From contig JAFBJZ010000772.1 of NCBI GenBank assembly GCA_016785225.1, forward strand, positions 5,055,501 through 5,119,500: a stretch of 64,000 bases of DNA, read 5' to 3'. The position numbers were made by a program, and so were the translations under genes. The DNA comes from Psettodes erumei. Taxonomy: Eukaryota; Chordata; Actinopteri; Pleuronectiformes; Psettodidae. Below, piece by piece: positions 1 through 10,870 of this stretch. The notes beneath the pieces were generated by a model. The model worked only from the letters and a program-made list of their open reading frames with translations. It was not told the DNA's origin and made no database searches. How positions within the stretch are numbered: position 1 is the stretch's first letter; every line of letters starts with the position of its first letter.

Positions 1-603
1 TCAAACGAGCTAATTTGTCTGCGTTACCTTTCTGTGCATTCTGCTGAGAAATTCAAATGTATTTTCTTTTTCTTTTCCTTTCTTTCTTTCTTTTTTAAAA
101 AAAAATAGGCTAGTTTTAAAACGAGATTTCCCTGAAAAGTTTCTCGTGTAGCCTACAAGATCTTGGCGAAACAGGGGACAGTTGTGACGGCTTGTGCCTT
201 TTGCACTTAATGCTAGATTAATCGATCTGAATGATTATCGACAATGATTGACACTAGTACACGTTTGAGTTGTGCTGGAGTTAGTTTTTTTATCCTCTTT
301 GATAAAATATTTTGAAATGGCAACATTGGTGCCAAAACTTTGAGTACTACTACAAAAGTGCGCAATATCCCAATCAGCGAGGCTCTTTGGATGTACGAAG
401 TTGCAACTGACCTCTGCCAAGGTTATCGAGAGCTTGGCTGACTCTGACTGTAAATATCATTACCTGGAAGACAGTCCGATTCATTAATATGTAAATGAGC
501 ACTAAATGGGCCTAAAGGAAGTGCTCCTGGAAGTTTAATGCCTACAGTACCTCATCCCCAACTTTGCACCCTCCCGAGAAGAGATGAATGATACCCCTCC
601 CCC

Positions 604-626
604 CACACACACACACACACACACAC
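604..626. repeat. (CA)n microsatellite
   Basis: About eleven CA units follow a C-rich run and are followed by a short CAGA stretch. The repeat lies within the presumed 3' UTR. Confidence 0.9.
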
Positions 627-1144
627 CCACAGACAGACACAACATCTGCACCATTAACAAAAAATAAGTAAATCAACTACTTTAATAATTGCACATGGAT
701 AACAGTGAGACGAGAGGAGAGGTATTGGGCCGGATTTCGTTCATCTCATCTTTACAAATCTGAGTTTGCTCCGGTTTCCTTCACTTGTTTGTCAATGTGA
801 GGAAGGGAAAAAACAATCATGAAGAAGAAACTTTTCATTCACAAGGGGCTGCTCAACCAGCATTTTGTACATCCCCTGAATGAGGCATTTCTGCACAGAT
901 TGCAGTGACCTCCTGTACCTCCAGAAAACATTGTAGGATAGCACCTTATAGATCTTTGATAATGAATGTACCTGTATTTTCCCAGCTGTTAAGAGTTTGT
1001 ACATAGGATGATCTTTACTCTTTGAGACGTAAAGTGCACTTTTTTCTGCTTTAACCCCCCCCAACAGTCACCTTATCATTTTGAAAGTCAATCACTGTAA
1101 TTCTCTTTAAACCTTTTTATTGTATTGAGTTGTCTTGATATTAA

Positions 1145-1162
1145 AATATATATATATATATA
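1145..1162. repeat. (AT)n microsatellite
   Basis: Nine AT units in an AT-rich stretch of the presumed 3' UTR. Confidence 0.85.
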
Positions 1163-1805
1163 GTTTCAGTTTAAAAGAGGCAGCAGAGATAGCAGATGCT
1201 TTGTGATGATTCCATACAGTAAAGTGGTGATCAAGTCATTTTAACAAACGACCACTCATTTCTAGCTCTTTCAAATGATACAAATCATATTCAGATGTGA
1301 AATCCCCTGCCCCATTACACTTCAAACTATCCCTGATTCTGTGATATATGTTATCATTATGTAAAAACCTCACTTTTCAAATATTTGACAAAGATGGGAG
1401 AGAAACTGTGGTCATGTGACCATCAGTTATGATTGTTGCTGTTTTGGGAAATTTCTCTTTTTCTCGGCCTGTTTTCTAAGAGATTAACTCCTGCAAGTGT
1501 AGTGTTGTTCAGCCTTTTTTAAGTTTCACATGTGACTGAATAAACATAATTTTCATGGTATTTTGCATACGACATTGCTTTTGTAGTTTTCTTCAGCTGG
1601 TTTTGCCTCAAACTTGTTATCAACTGTTATATGAAGTGGCATGTGTGTCTGTAAATAGTTTTTTGTGAATATACCATAAAGTATACATGTCTATGTCAAT
1701 GTTGTAGAAGTCTATGGATTTTTTTTAAAGATTTAACTGAGCAACTGTTGCACATTTCGTTAATGCTTTACACATGCTGTTCTAAATTATTGCTGATGAG
1801 TTGTA

Positions 1806-1826
1806 AAATAAATCTCAAAAATAAAC
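1806..1826 (+). terminator. candidate polyadenylation signals of the left-hand gene
   Basis: Two AATAAA hexamers occur within about 20 bases, followed by a T-rich and GT-containing stretch. This is the most distal such cluster before the convergent 3' end of rassf8. Confidence 0.5.
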
Positions 1827-2016
1827 TCTTCAGGCTTCTTCTTGTTTAACACAAATTCCTGCACATGTTTACAATCTCATGTTATCAAATGCAGTACAAC
1901 TTCAGGGAGCATGTGTGAATCTGTTCCAGCAAACACCTACATATGTGATGTTTAGGGTCACAAGAAAACAATACACACGAAAAAGACACTTTAGAATTAC
2001 AAGTATTGCTAGACAA

Positions 2017-2082
2017 CTGGACTTCCAGTATTGTTTCTTTAAGGAAAGTCATGTTCATGAAAAAGCAATACTGGAAGGCCAG
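2017..2082. other. miRNA-precursor-like hairpin
   Basis: Two 17-base arms (2017-2033 and 2066-2082) are reverse complements with one mismatch. Pairing continues inward for several more bases with a G-T wobble and one mismatch, around a loop of about 18 bases. Size and shape resemble a short pre-miRNA, but a remnant of a small inverted-repeat element is equally possible. No known miRNA seed is recognised. Confidence 0.5.
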
Positions 2083-2581
2083 TAGATGAAATGTATTGCT
2101 GCAAACACTTAATCAGCTGACAGGTCACAGCAGAGGAATGTACAGTAAGCCAAAGCTTTAAACAAATGTCATGTGATAAAAGGATGATGAAGTGAGATTA
2201 CCTTCAGTCTGTACAGGCTGATGAAAAGCAAGGGGCCCTCGTCTCTACTCGTCAAACACTTCAAGTGGGATCAAATCCGGTCTTTGTTGTTGCCTTTTAC
2301 ATTAACTGGCTCACTGTAATATTCTTTTCATCTTTAGGAATAATTACACCACGCCTGATTTTGTGCTTTCTAGTGACCTCTGCGACATGCAAGTCCAATT
2401 TAAGTGCAACCCCCACAATTTTCACCAACTGTCTCCATCTCCATTAACTGCAGGAATATGAGTTTTATACATTGACAACATTTTTAATCACTATATTCTT
2501 TTGTGAGACTGAAAAAGTCCTTTCCCCTTCATTCTCCCCCAGCCATGTTATGGCCAAGTCTATACCATTAGTGAGTAAATG

Positions 2582-2598
2582 TCGCCATCTACTGGTGC
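2582..2598 (-). promoter_or_regulatory. CTCF-like motif between convergent 3' ends
   Basis: The minus strand reads GCACCAGTAGATGGCGA, very close to the vertebrate CTCF consensus CCASYAGRKGGCR. It sits between the presumed end of the left gene (about 1.83 kb) and the rassf8 poly(A) signal (2.73 kb). Confidence 0.5.
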
Positions 2599-2726
2599 AA
2601 GACTTGGAGAACATTTAGACTTCTTACTGTCCAATAAAGCACAAGTGTATACTCATTTATGTCCACAGGTGAATACCCGCTGTTCCTATGAGCGCCAATT
2701 ATGACACATCACACTTTGACAGATGG

Positions 2727-2732
2727 TTTATT
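2727..2732 (-). terminator. rassf8: rassf8 polyadenylation signal
   Basis: The minus strand reads AATAAA, about 1.9 kb after the rassf8 stop codon. Cleavage would fall near 2705-2715. Confidence 0.55.
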
Positions 2733-2917
2733 GAATCATGCAATCCAAGTCATATCAGCAGCCAGGTACAGCCGTACATCTGTCAACATTTTGCAGTATA
2801 TTAAGGCAGGAAAAAAAGGTTATGTACAGTCAACATCTTTGAAAGTTCTCAAGGGCAAATAAAGTTGTAAACAACGACCACAGCTACGTCTCATCCCAGG
2901 GTGCGCACAAGTGGTAT

Positions 2918-3080
2918 CTTAAAGGGAAAATCCACCTCAACATAGAGACATACTTTATCACAACGACTTTAAACCTACTCACTTTAAAACAGGTCTCTCC
3001 CTAAACTGAAAAGCAGAGACACTGTGGTGAAATTTGTGTTTTTGAAAACACTGAATGTTACAGGGTGGACTTCCCCTCAG
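2918..3080. mobile_element. probable small MITE in the rassf8 3' UTR
   Basis: The left end TTAAAGGGAAAATCCACCTC resembles the reverse complement of the right end near 3061-3080 (GAGGGGAAGTCCACCC). The element is about 160 bases with no coding capacity. The TCCACC-type terminus resembles that of the element at 24758-24956. The inverted repeats are imperfect, so the boundaries are approximate. Confidence 0.4.
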
Positions 3081-4646
3081 TGTCACATTTGACTATGTGC
3101 TCCTGGTTGACAGTGCTCATCCAAACTACAGTATACAGTATGCCTTGCATGACATAAGAAAGGTGAATACATTTTACAGCACATAGCACTGTATCGTGGT
3201 GACAATAATACAGTAGCAAAGTGGAAAGCACTCCCAATATTGTTCTTCCTAATAACATTTATAGAAAATACTGACAGATAAAAGATAACTATAGTTTCTG
3301 CTTTGTTGCTGCTAGGATGCAATTTCTCTCTGTGCAGCAATGTGGCACTAACATCACTCTATTGACAACTAAACTATGATCACTGCCTCAATGTCTCTGC
3401 TGTAGCTCTACTGTGTATTACTTGAATACACCAAATGTGGAATGAATATAAGGCACTTGATGTGATTAGCAGCTGAACTACAACCTAAGAGGGGTTTCAT
3501 ATCTTGGCTATTGTGACTGCACAGCCACACACACACGCAAGCAAATACACACAAACATCTGTTTCACACGCATACACACTGTAACTGTAGCTATCCATTG
3601 TATTGTTACATGCCACCATCGATGGATTCAAATCACTGACTAACTGTACTGTGGGTGCTCTGCACTTCCTCATATGGCTATAATAACATCACAATCATGC
3701 AACAAGACCTGCAAATCTTTGGCCACCAATCCTTACGTAAAAACAAGCAGAATACATTTGGCAAAAATATTCTGTGTAGTCATTTAACAACAAAAAACAG
3801 CTTAGGAGGATAAGTAACACTGTTTCATTATGCAGTTACTACTGCAGGAATGAGGGTACTGCATTTCTGTAACTGAATGCATCCTGTTGTAATAAAATAT
3901 AATAATTCACTAAATAAAGCTGAAAAGTAAGAAAACATTTACAGTAAGCCATCTTTCTGGTAAATACAGACAGTAACATTCTTCAATAACAAATCTATTA
4001 ACCATTTGTGCATAGTTTTAACATGAACATACAGTCAGAGCTAGATTCCGATATGCAAAGTAATAGATTCTAGACATAATTTCACTACAGACACAAATGG
4101 ATCCTTCATTACTTGTATAAGAGCCTGTCATTAGGTCGGGTAAAATGTACTCACTGCAGAAATAATATATGATTTTCAACGTTATAGGGTTCATAGATTC
4201 ACATACCAAGATTCTCAAGAACACTGTTCAAAAGGCAATCATTTTGAAACATGATGCTTGTGAGGAAACAATACAAATCATTCAGCAGGTACTAAAGTGA
4301 GAGTAAAAGTACATTAAGTGGATATGCTTATGAATAGAGTCCACAACAGCCTGTTTAAAAAGTCCTGACATGCTCAGAGTGCGCTGTTGTGGTTTTTGTT
4401 CAGTCCTCAACTCCTAAATATCTTTCATTACCACCAAGTGCCCAGTGACTTCCATTTCGACATCAACATCATCCCTTGCGCATCTGAGTCTTCACACTCA
4501 AGGCTGCCTCCGGGTAAATGAAACAACAGTGCATAGTAGTGTGCTACTGAGGTATCCTGTACTACGGTATCCACATATAAATGGGCTCTGGGGTGAAATG
4601 GGCTCTGTAAAAGAGACAAAGTCTGTTCCATCCATTCAGAACTGTC

Positions 4647-4768
4647 TCACACATAGATCCCCTCTGGGTTCAGGCCAGAACCGAGAGGGCTTTGAAGGAC
4701 CCGGAGGTGACTGGACATCGGGTGGGACGACACAGGGCGCTTCAATGAGCCAGAGAGGGGAACTAAAT
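4647..4768 (-). CDS. rassf8: rassf8 coding exon 5 (C-terminus)
   Basis: The acceptor TTCTTCTCAG ends at 4769. The exon encodes LVPLSGSLKRPVSSHP and ends LGSGLNPEGIYV before TGA (4649-4647). Both blocks match the mammalian RASSF8 C-terminus, which fixes the exon even though it is short and 2.3 kb from exon 4. Confidence 0.93.
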
Positions 4769-7700
4769 CTGAGAAGAAAACATGGGGGAAAAATTGGAAA
4801 CAATACTTAATATAGGTACATTTAGAAATTCAACCTTAAAAAAAATCCATGTTGCTCATTTACTTAAATTCCGATTACAAGTACCAATAATTTCCCATGT
4901 TGTTGTAAACTACACCAAAGCTGTCTACCATAGTGCCACCAGGGGGCACTGCTGAGCCATGCAGCAAATGAGCAGATGCAGTGGATTTTATGGCCCAGCA
5001 CATAAGCTCTTGCAGATTTTACACAAATGAAATAGAAGGTTACTAGAAGGACATGAACACTCAATTCATTGCTTTTAATAATTGATAACTAAGACCATGA
5101 TGTTTAATAAAGAGCCCCACCACTCAAAAGGAGGCAGTGATGAAGTACACGTCGCTCAGTAAGAAAAATCTCTTGGAAGAGTTAAATATTTAAGTTCGAT
5201 GGAGACTGTTTGAAATGTTGTGTTCAAAATCAAATCACATAGGTATAACTGTCACGGGTCACTGTTGCCACCCCATATGCTTCTGTTTCACACAGTCATG
5301 TTACTTATTTTGGAGTAGACTGGACTTTTGTTTTCTAAAATGCAAGTCAATGCTATATGGAACTGTATCGTTCCTCGAGCACCTCCTCTTTTTGCAGTCT
5401 TCATATGGCATCAAAATAAAGGATCATTGGTCCTGCATGCCGATTGAAGGTCCATAGGTGTAGAGAAGGAAGTCTTCCACAATGAGAATGAGAGTCACCT
5501 CTTCCTCCTCGTGTTCAGACTTTGGGACGATCTCAGTATCGACGGTGTTATTAACGCCATGCGCTTTCTCAAACTTCACCGGGTTCTCCAGCCATGCATA
5601 GATCATGCTCATCATGGCATCCATGTTCAGAATGGTAATGACATCATCCTGCTGATAGCCCCCTTCACCATCTTCAATCTGATCTTGGGGCTTGAGGAAG
5701 TCATACTGAAGTATCACACAACAGTTGGGAAGGTAATTGATCAGACCGTTGGTAAGAGTAGTTTTCCATCTACTGGTTACACTGCCGATGCTGTCCTTCA
5801 TGTTTGCAAGTTGCTGAGAGTTCAACAAGCCGGTTTGTCACATCAGTGATCAAAGTGATCAGTGATCAAAAGTCTAAAAAAGAAGAATGTTGCAGCAGGA
5901 AACGTCCACTATGCGATTCATCCTTGGCAGCTGAGTTGAGTGACTAAGTTAAGCGAAGAGACGAGGTGTGCTTGAAAATACAGTTTCAACCTAATGTTTG
6001 TGCTTGTACTTTTGGATCTATACATTTATTACTGTGCACATGAGCTTATTTCTTTCGTTTTGTAAATTTATGTTTAAGCTTATAAACTTTGTTTGACAAG
6101 TCCAGAATCCTTGGTTGCAGCTTAATTTTACAAGCAGGCGGTGATGTCAACACATTGTTTCAACATGTAGTGCACTGCTCAAGTCTCACCTTAAACTTAC
6201 TTCTGAAAGTCAATCTTGATTAGTAGTCATGACTAATTATAGTGTTAGTAGTAAAGTACAGTTTTTCATACGTTTCTAGCCAGTAGTTGATGTGGATAGT
6301 TTCCGTTGCATGGTGACAAAACTCAGCGCTCTTAGTTTTATGTGCCAGCTCTCTGCTGGTCTCCTGTACCAATGACAGAGCTTTGGCCCAATGAGCCTAT
6401 CATCGAAACTGCTGAGCATGTGATAGAGGGACCGTTTGATGGAAGGAGTGAAGGAGAAAGTACAGTGAATGAATGATGGCAAGTCTGCCAGCCTGTATCC
6501 AGGCAGCTGTTGGCATGGAGACTATAACTGCCACTGGAGTGGGTGAAAACTAATGCTGGAGTCTCCACTAACACCGCCTCCATTTTCTCTATCACACACA
6601 CTCATACATTCATTCAGACAGACAGACAGACACACACACTGAGCTGAGTGATTTTCTCACAGCAGGCTGGCAAGACACAAGGCAGAAAAATAATAAGCAC
6701 CTTGACGGAGCAGTCTTTGCTAATGCACAGGCAAACTGCACTTCCTGCACTTTAAGAAAAATGAGCCATTCGTCGCCTGTGTGCATGGCAACCAAAGAGC
6801 AATGCTTATTTTCAAACAGCCTGCACTTTGACATAAGTTGAAGTTGTAATGACTGTCTAGGGTCAGATCGGTTCGGATCAGTTGGACTTATCCGACCCCT
6901 ATGTCCCAGACTGTATAATTTAACTACGAAGTCAGTTCTCTCCTCATCATGTACGTCAACAGCAGCAGATACCTCAGCATATGTAACACACTCTGTTGCT
7001 GTGCTCTTACATTCAAATTATGGCATGAGTTAAACCTTTATCACCAAAGGATTTTCCTCAACATGAAAAAAAATCCATCCATTTCACATTTAGAACAAAA
7101 GAAACATTCGAAATACCGTGACTGCTGTGGCTACTTTCATCCTCAGTGGGCTCAGCCGGTAGCACTGTGACTTTGGTGCCTGTCTGCTTGATGAACTGCT
7201 GCAGGTTAACCTGCCTCAGCTCCTTGGTAAGCTGCTCCAGCTCGTGCTGCATGTCCTTCAAAGAAACAGCACCAAGAGAATGCGATTCTTCACGAAACAG
7301 TAAAGCGTCACCAGCAGCACACAATATACCAAACTGTGAGCATTTTGATGTCCATCCATCCAGGCATGTCCAGTCCTATGTCAGGTCTCAGTAATTATTC
7401 AGCAGGATAAAACACATCAGGTGTCTTGGGCTGGTATGACCATGATCACACTGTGTTTATCATCCGTTCGTTTTAACAATCTGACACTCACCAATGTGAG
7501 CAAGTACTCAAGGCTGACACGCACAGGGTCCAAACTAACTTAAGCACAGTATCATAACTCAAGGTTATATTTATTTCTCATACTATTTGCCACCTTGAAA
7601 AACCTGTACTGAAGCATCTAAATTCAAACTCATTTTACAACACATTAGGCCCAAATTCATCTCTTTTATTAGCTTATTTTTTGTATATGATTCAGTGATT

Positions 7701-10700
7701 CAGTCTCACGGTCAAGAATGATTCAGGTGGGCAGATGCTTAATGTATTCTTGCCGAAGGATGGTCTCCCTTATCACTACATCACCCTGCAGCAATATTTT
7801 GAAAAAAAAAACCCAACACAAAACCTCAGGGTAGTGACAAATATGTGCTGGAATGCATCTCACCTGCATTTTTTTACTGCTTTGTCCAAGTGACCTGTCC
7901 ACAGCTCTGCAGCTGCTCTCCAGCTGGACAGCTTGTCTCTCCTGGGCCTTCAGCTCTGTTTTAACCCTGAGGACCTGAGCCCGGGCTTCTGCCTCACTGA
8001 CCCACTGGGTCTCCTGCCGCTCCCTCTGCAGCCGCTCCTCTTCCAGCCCTACCTCCACACCCTGATGGGAGAATGAAACACAGTCCTAAGGAAAAGGAAG
8101 AAAACCATCTACCACAGTATACAAACGATCCTAGAGCAGCCAGTAATAGCTAAACAACTGTGATTAAAAAAAGAAACAACTATTCTTTGATTGTTGGTTA
8201 GCTATATTTATCTTTTCCCAAAATGTGCTACAAAGATGCAATTCTTTTATCCCCAAAATCTCCCACAGATAGCACACCTGTACCATTGCCAGCTTTTCTT
8301 CAATTTCCAGTTCACAGCCCTGCAGGCGTCCCTGTAGCTCCTGCAGTCTTTCTTCCAGCTGTCTCTCACTCTCCAGCTCAATCTGCAGCTCAGTGGCCCA
8401 AAACTCCTCCTCCTCCATCTCCACCTCATTTTTCCTCAGGTGCTTTTCCAGCCTCAGAATCTCCTCTATCAGCCCTCCTCCTATAGTAGGGTCCCCGATG
8501 CACCCTCCACCTCGCCCCCCTCTCCCTTCAGCCCAGGCCTGCAACTCAGCCTCATAAGCTTCCAACTTCTTCTCCAGCACGTTGAGAGTCTCTCTCTGTA
8601 GACCGACCAGTCTGACCAGATCTTCCATGCGGCAGGCCCACAAGCCAGGAGACGCGGTTCCCATGGCGGGTCCTCCATGGTAGTGATTCCCACTGTTTCC
8701 CAGAAGCAGTCTTCGTTTCGCCTCAGCCTCTCCGACCCGCCCCCCTCCAAGTATCTCCCTGAGGCCCCTGGGTGCACCGGTGAACGTGAGAGACTTGCGG
8801 CGCGGTTCGCGCCGTCGGAGGGAGCAATCATTGGGGTGCCGAAGCTTAGCAAGGGGAGGGAGGCTCTGCCGATGCAGCCCGCGTTCAGGCCCTCTGAGAG
8901 TGGGCCCTTCGGTCAAGGAGGGGCCCGTGCGATGCAGGATCAGCTGGACATCACCAGCATACTGGCCCCAGGTGTTTAAAGATGCCACAGGGCTCTCGTG
9001 AGGGGCCAGGTGACGCTCAGTGTCCCGCCATTTTTCAACCAGAGTGTATCTCCCAGTGCGACCTGTAAGCATCACAGAGCAGAACACCACACTTTGAAAA
9101 AAAGAAAGTGACTGATTATGACCATGCCTGACGACTGACTTTTACTTAAAACTACTTTCAGCAAAGAGACTCCGAAACACACAAGCGCAGCCGTGACATA
9201 GCATCAGCTTAGGGATCGGTTAGGATAACATGAGAGATAGAGATAGATAACATGAAGAAGACAGTTGTGTTCAAAAACACAACTGTCTTCTTTGATATTA
9301 TGCAGACACAGAGCAATATTTTCATCCCACTGGTGTCATGTTTCATCATTTCTTGCCCCGAAAAGTGAAACAGTCAAAATCTCAACCAGCTTGTCTGAAT
9401 GCGGTTTCTGAAAACAGCGTACAGCAGTTTTATAAATTAGGTGAACGCAGTAAGTCTCAACCATGCAGTAAAAATGCAAGCTGGAACAATCAGCTCAAAG
9501 CTGCACCAATCTGCAGCGTTGGGGTGATTTCTTTTCCAGTGGGTTGGAAAACTACGAGAAATCCTTTTACATTACATGTGATTCAGTGTTAAGAACAAAT
9601 AAATTGCCTAATGCTGTTTAGAGAAACAGACATGTCACTTGCAGTAGTGAGTAGACAGGAACACTTGTAAAATGCCAGAGTATCAAATCAATGTTGACTT
9701 AACCAGTGTACTGGATATGTTTTTCATAAAAAAATGGTAGAGGAGGGGGCTCAGAAGTGCTGTGTTCCCAGTTTGGCAAGAGACAAGAAGGATGAGTCAG
9801 ACTTTCCCTCCTACTACCCTGTGCTTTGTGGGAAGTGATGTCAATACAGTCTGCTCAAGTGCCCCCGATCCTCAAGGAACCATATGGGAAAGGGGAGGGT
9901 GCTTAGATCCAAGAAAGTATGGATAAAGCTTCTGACTCTGACTCACTGAATGTCAGCAGGAGTTTGACATGTAGGGCGGAGACTGAAAAACGCACGAGGA
10001 CTTCTCAGTTTACCGAAGCCATTTTGGAGAGCCTACGGTTTTGGTTTGTAAATTCATAATTTGGATTTTCATATTCTCCAAGTGTGAAGAAAAATGGGAA
10101 AGTTTAGTTGACAGGAATGTGATGAAAGTGAATACCATATTAGCCAACCAGACATGGTAAAAGTCCAGTTTAATTGAAAGAATATGTTCATGTGTGAATA
10201 AGGGGAGCACTTTAAGCACTGCACATGTGACATAAAATAGAGATATTTTAGATGAGCACTTTTGTAAATTACTTTAAATTGAGCATAAAGATGAAATGGA
10301 AGAGTTACACTTAGATTGTTCTGTAACTACGGTGAAGAAACAGAATTTTTACATCAGTGTGACATGGAGCGGTAACTAAAGAACAGTAATAAAACCGGGT
10401 GACCAGATTGGCAGCTGATCAAGTGTCTTCGCATGACAAATGTGGAAATTGTCATTTACTGTTTCCTGTGAAATGACAGCAACAGCAGGATAATCTGGTG
10501 TCTGTGGCATAACCTCAGCATCAGATCACAAGCAGCTTCTAGCAGCTGTAACCTTTCCTGTTTTCACAAATTCCACTGATTGATTCATATGTTGTACGTA
10601 GGCTGCAGGAAAACGACACAGGAAATGTGTGTTTTGATGTGTGATATAACCTGACTCACAGTAATTAACTTACTGCAGTAAGAAGAGGCAGCAGAAAGTT

Positions 10701-10870
10701 CCAAAAGGTCTGATGATGACTTGTTGTAGCTTTTTTTTTTTTTTTTTTACTATTTGAAAATAATTACCTATGGCCTGGGCCAGAGCAATCACCACTTCCT
10801 GGCAAGTGGTCGCCTCAGTGACCCCACAGACGACCCTCTGGACCCCATCCACCCAGACCTTGAGCTCCAT
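4647..10870 (-). CDS. rassf8: Ras association domain-containing protein 8
   Basis: Five coding exons (10870-10768, 9062-8278, 8061-7864, 7255-7117, 4768-4647) join in frame to 1,347 nt, encoding 448 residues; human RASSF8 is about 419. Residues 1-82 form the ubiquitin-like Ras-association domain, with an N-terminus MELKVWVDGVQRVVCGVTEA nearly identical to the mammalian protein. A basic linker with RREPRRKSLTFTG follows, then a long Glu/Gln/Leu-rich coiled coil (about 160-400). The C-terminus ends in the family signature GLNPEGIYV. RASSF8 is an N-terminal RASSF scaffold linked in mammals to adherens junctions and growth restraint. The start is the family-conserved ATG. A Gly-rich insertion (about residues 215-235) is absent from the human protein. 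RASSF7 is excluded by the C-terminal signature and linker. Whether this is the a or b teleost copy cannot be told. Confidence 0.95.
4936..4950 (+). promoter_or_regulatory. CTCF-like motif in rassf8 intron 4
   Basis: CCACCAGGGGGCACT is an almost perfect match to the vertebrate CTCF core consensus. It lies 170 bases upstream of the last rassf8 exon in the transcribed direction. Binding is inferred from the motif only. Confidence 0.55.
5358..5801 (-). pseudogene. nmrk2: processed nmrk2 (nicotinamide riboside kinase 2) pseudogene
   Basis: The minus strand from ATG 5801 reads a kinase-like N-terminus with LPNCCVI, FLKPQDQIEDGE, NMDAMMSMIYAWLENPVKF, AHGV and FLLYTYGP, matching NMRK2 over about 140 of 230 residues with no introns. 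Decay is clear. The P-loop expected as GGVTNGGKTT reads GSVTSRWKTT, the QDDFFKP motif reads QYDFLKP, and the EGFLLY motif reads EDFLLY. A TGA (5426-5424) replaces an expected arginine codon. After that stop the same frame continues with MPYEDCKKRR and NDTVP, again NMRK-like, before homology fades. An intronless, mutated partial copy inside another gene's intron indicates a retrocopy. The open 125-codon stretch might be expressed with rassf8 but would lack a normal nucleotide-binding loop. Confidence 0.85.
7117..7255 (-). CDS. rassf8: rassf8 coding exon 4
   Basis: Acceptor TTGAAG, donor CACG|GTATTT. It encodes HELEQLTKELRQVNLQQFI and KQTGTKVTVLPAEP, the most conserved part of the coiled-coil end. 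The frame joins the last exon through a split Asp codon. Confidence 0.93.
7256..7863 (-). other. rassf8: rassf8 intron 3
   Basis: A 608-base AT-rich intron bounded by CAG|GTGAGA and TTGAAG. I see no further feature in it. Confidence 0.85.
7864..8061 (-). CDS. rassf8: rassf8 coding exon 3 (residues 297-362)
   Basis: Acceptor CATCAG, donor CAG|GTGAGA, 198 nt, phase 0 at both ends. It encodes coiled coil from GLEEERLQRERQE to RSLGQSSKKMQ, matching the equivalent mammalian exon. Confidence 0.93.
8278..9062 (-). CDS. rassf8: rassf8 coding exon 2 (residues 35-296)
   Basis: Acceptor TTACAG precedes GTCGCACTGGG and donor GTGTGC follows GGTACAG. The exon completes the RA domain (RTGRYTLVEKWRDTERHLAP) and carries the basic linker and the first part of the coiled coil. 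It also encodes the Gly-rich insertion near GGRGGGCIGDPTIGGG. Confidence 0.95.
9063..10767 (-). other. rassf8: rassf8 intron after coding exon 1
   Basis: A 1.7-kb intron bounded by GTAATT and TTACAG. It holds a perfect 17-bp hairpin (9255-9292) and, on the plus strand, an 18-base T run (10731-10748). No other gene-like signal is visible. Confidence 0.85.
9255..9292. other. perfect 17-bp hairpin
   Basis: AAGAAGACAGTTGTGTT (9255-9271) and its exact reverse complement (9276-9292) flank a CAAA loop. The arms lie 190 bases upstream of rassf8 coding exon 2 in its primary transcript and would fold tightly in RNA. Too short for a standard pre-miRNA. Confidence 0.85.
10768..10870 (-). CDS. rassf8: rassf8 coding exon 1 (residues 1-34)
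   Basis: Starts at ATG 10870 and ends ATA-G before donor GTAATT. The exon begins in the 5' UTR at about 10969, after a strong pyrimidine tract and CACAG acceptor, giving 99 nt of leader. It encodes the first half of the RA domain. Confidence 0.93.

Larger units (their letters stand above)
1..1830 (+). other. probable 3' UTR of an upstream plus-strand gene (possibly bhlhe41)
   Basis: No supported coding frame is present. The stretch is AT-rich with long T and A runs and has two Pumilio-type elements TGTAAATA (449-456, 1650-1657). Plus-strand AATAAA signals lie near 1537 and in a cluster near 1806-1824. In mammals the gene after RASSF8, in convergent orientation, is BHLHE41, which would place its 3' end here. 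The UTR reading is inferred from these signals, and the gene name rests only on expected synteny because no coding part is inside the window. Confidence 0.45.
1831..2715. other. short intergenic spacer between convergent genes
   Basis: Apart from the hairpin at 2017-2082 and the CTCF-like motif at 2582-2598, I see no gene, repeat or splice-bounded open frame here. Confidence 0.5.
2716..4646 (-). other. rassf8: rassf8 3' UTR
   Basis: The untranslated region begins directly after the rassf8 stop codon (4647-4649) and runs to the first good minus-strand poly(A) signal at 2727-2732. The sequence is AT-rich and non-coding. It contains a probable small inverted-repeat element at 2918-3080 and a CA-rich patch near 3524-3575. 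Confidence 0.6.
4769..7116 (-). other. rassf8: rassf8 intron 4
   Basis: This 2.35-kb intron contains a CTCF-like motif (4936-4950), the nmrk2 retropseudogene (5358-5801), and a small AGTGATCA tandem motif just upstream of the pseudogene (about 5847-5868). The remainder is ordinary AT-rich intron with no further coding signal. Confidence 0.85.

Noticed and set aside
5511..5849. Plus-strand 112-codon frame in rassf8 intron 4
   Set aside because: Antisense shadow of the nmrk2 pseudogene, which explains the sequence better.
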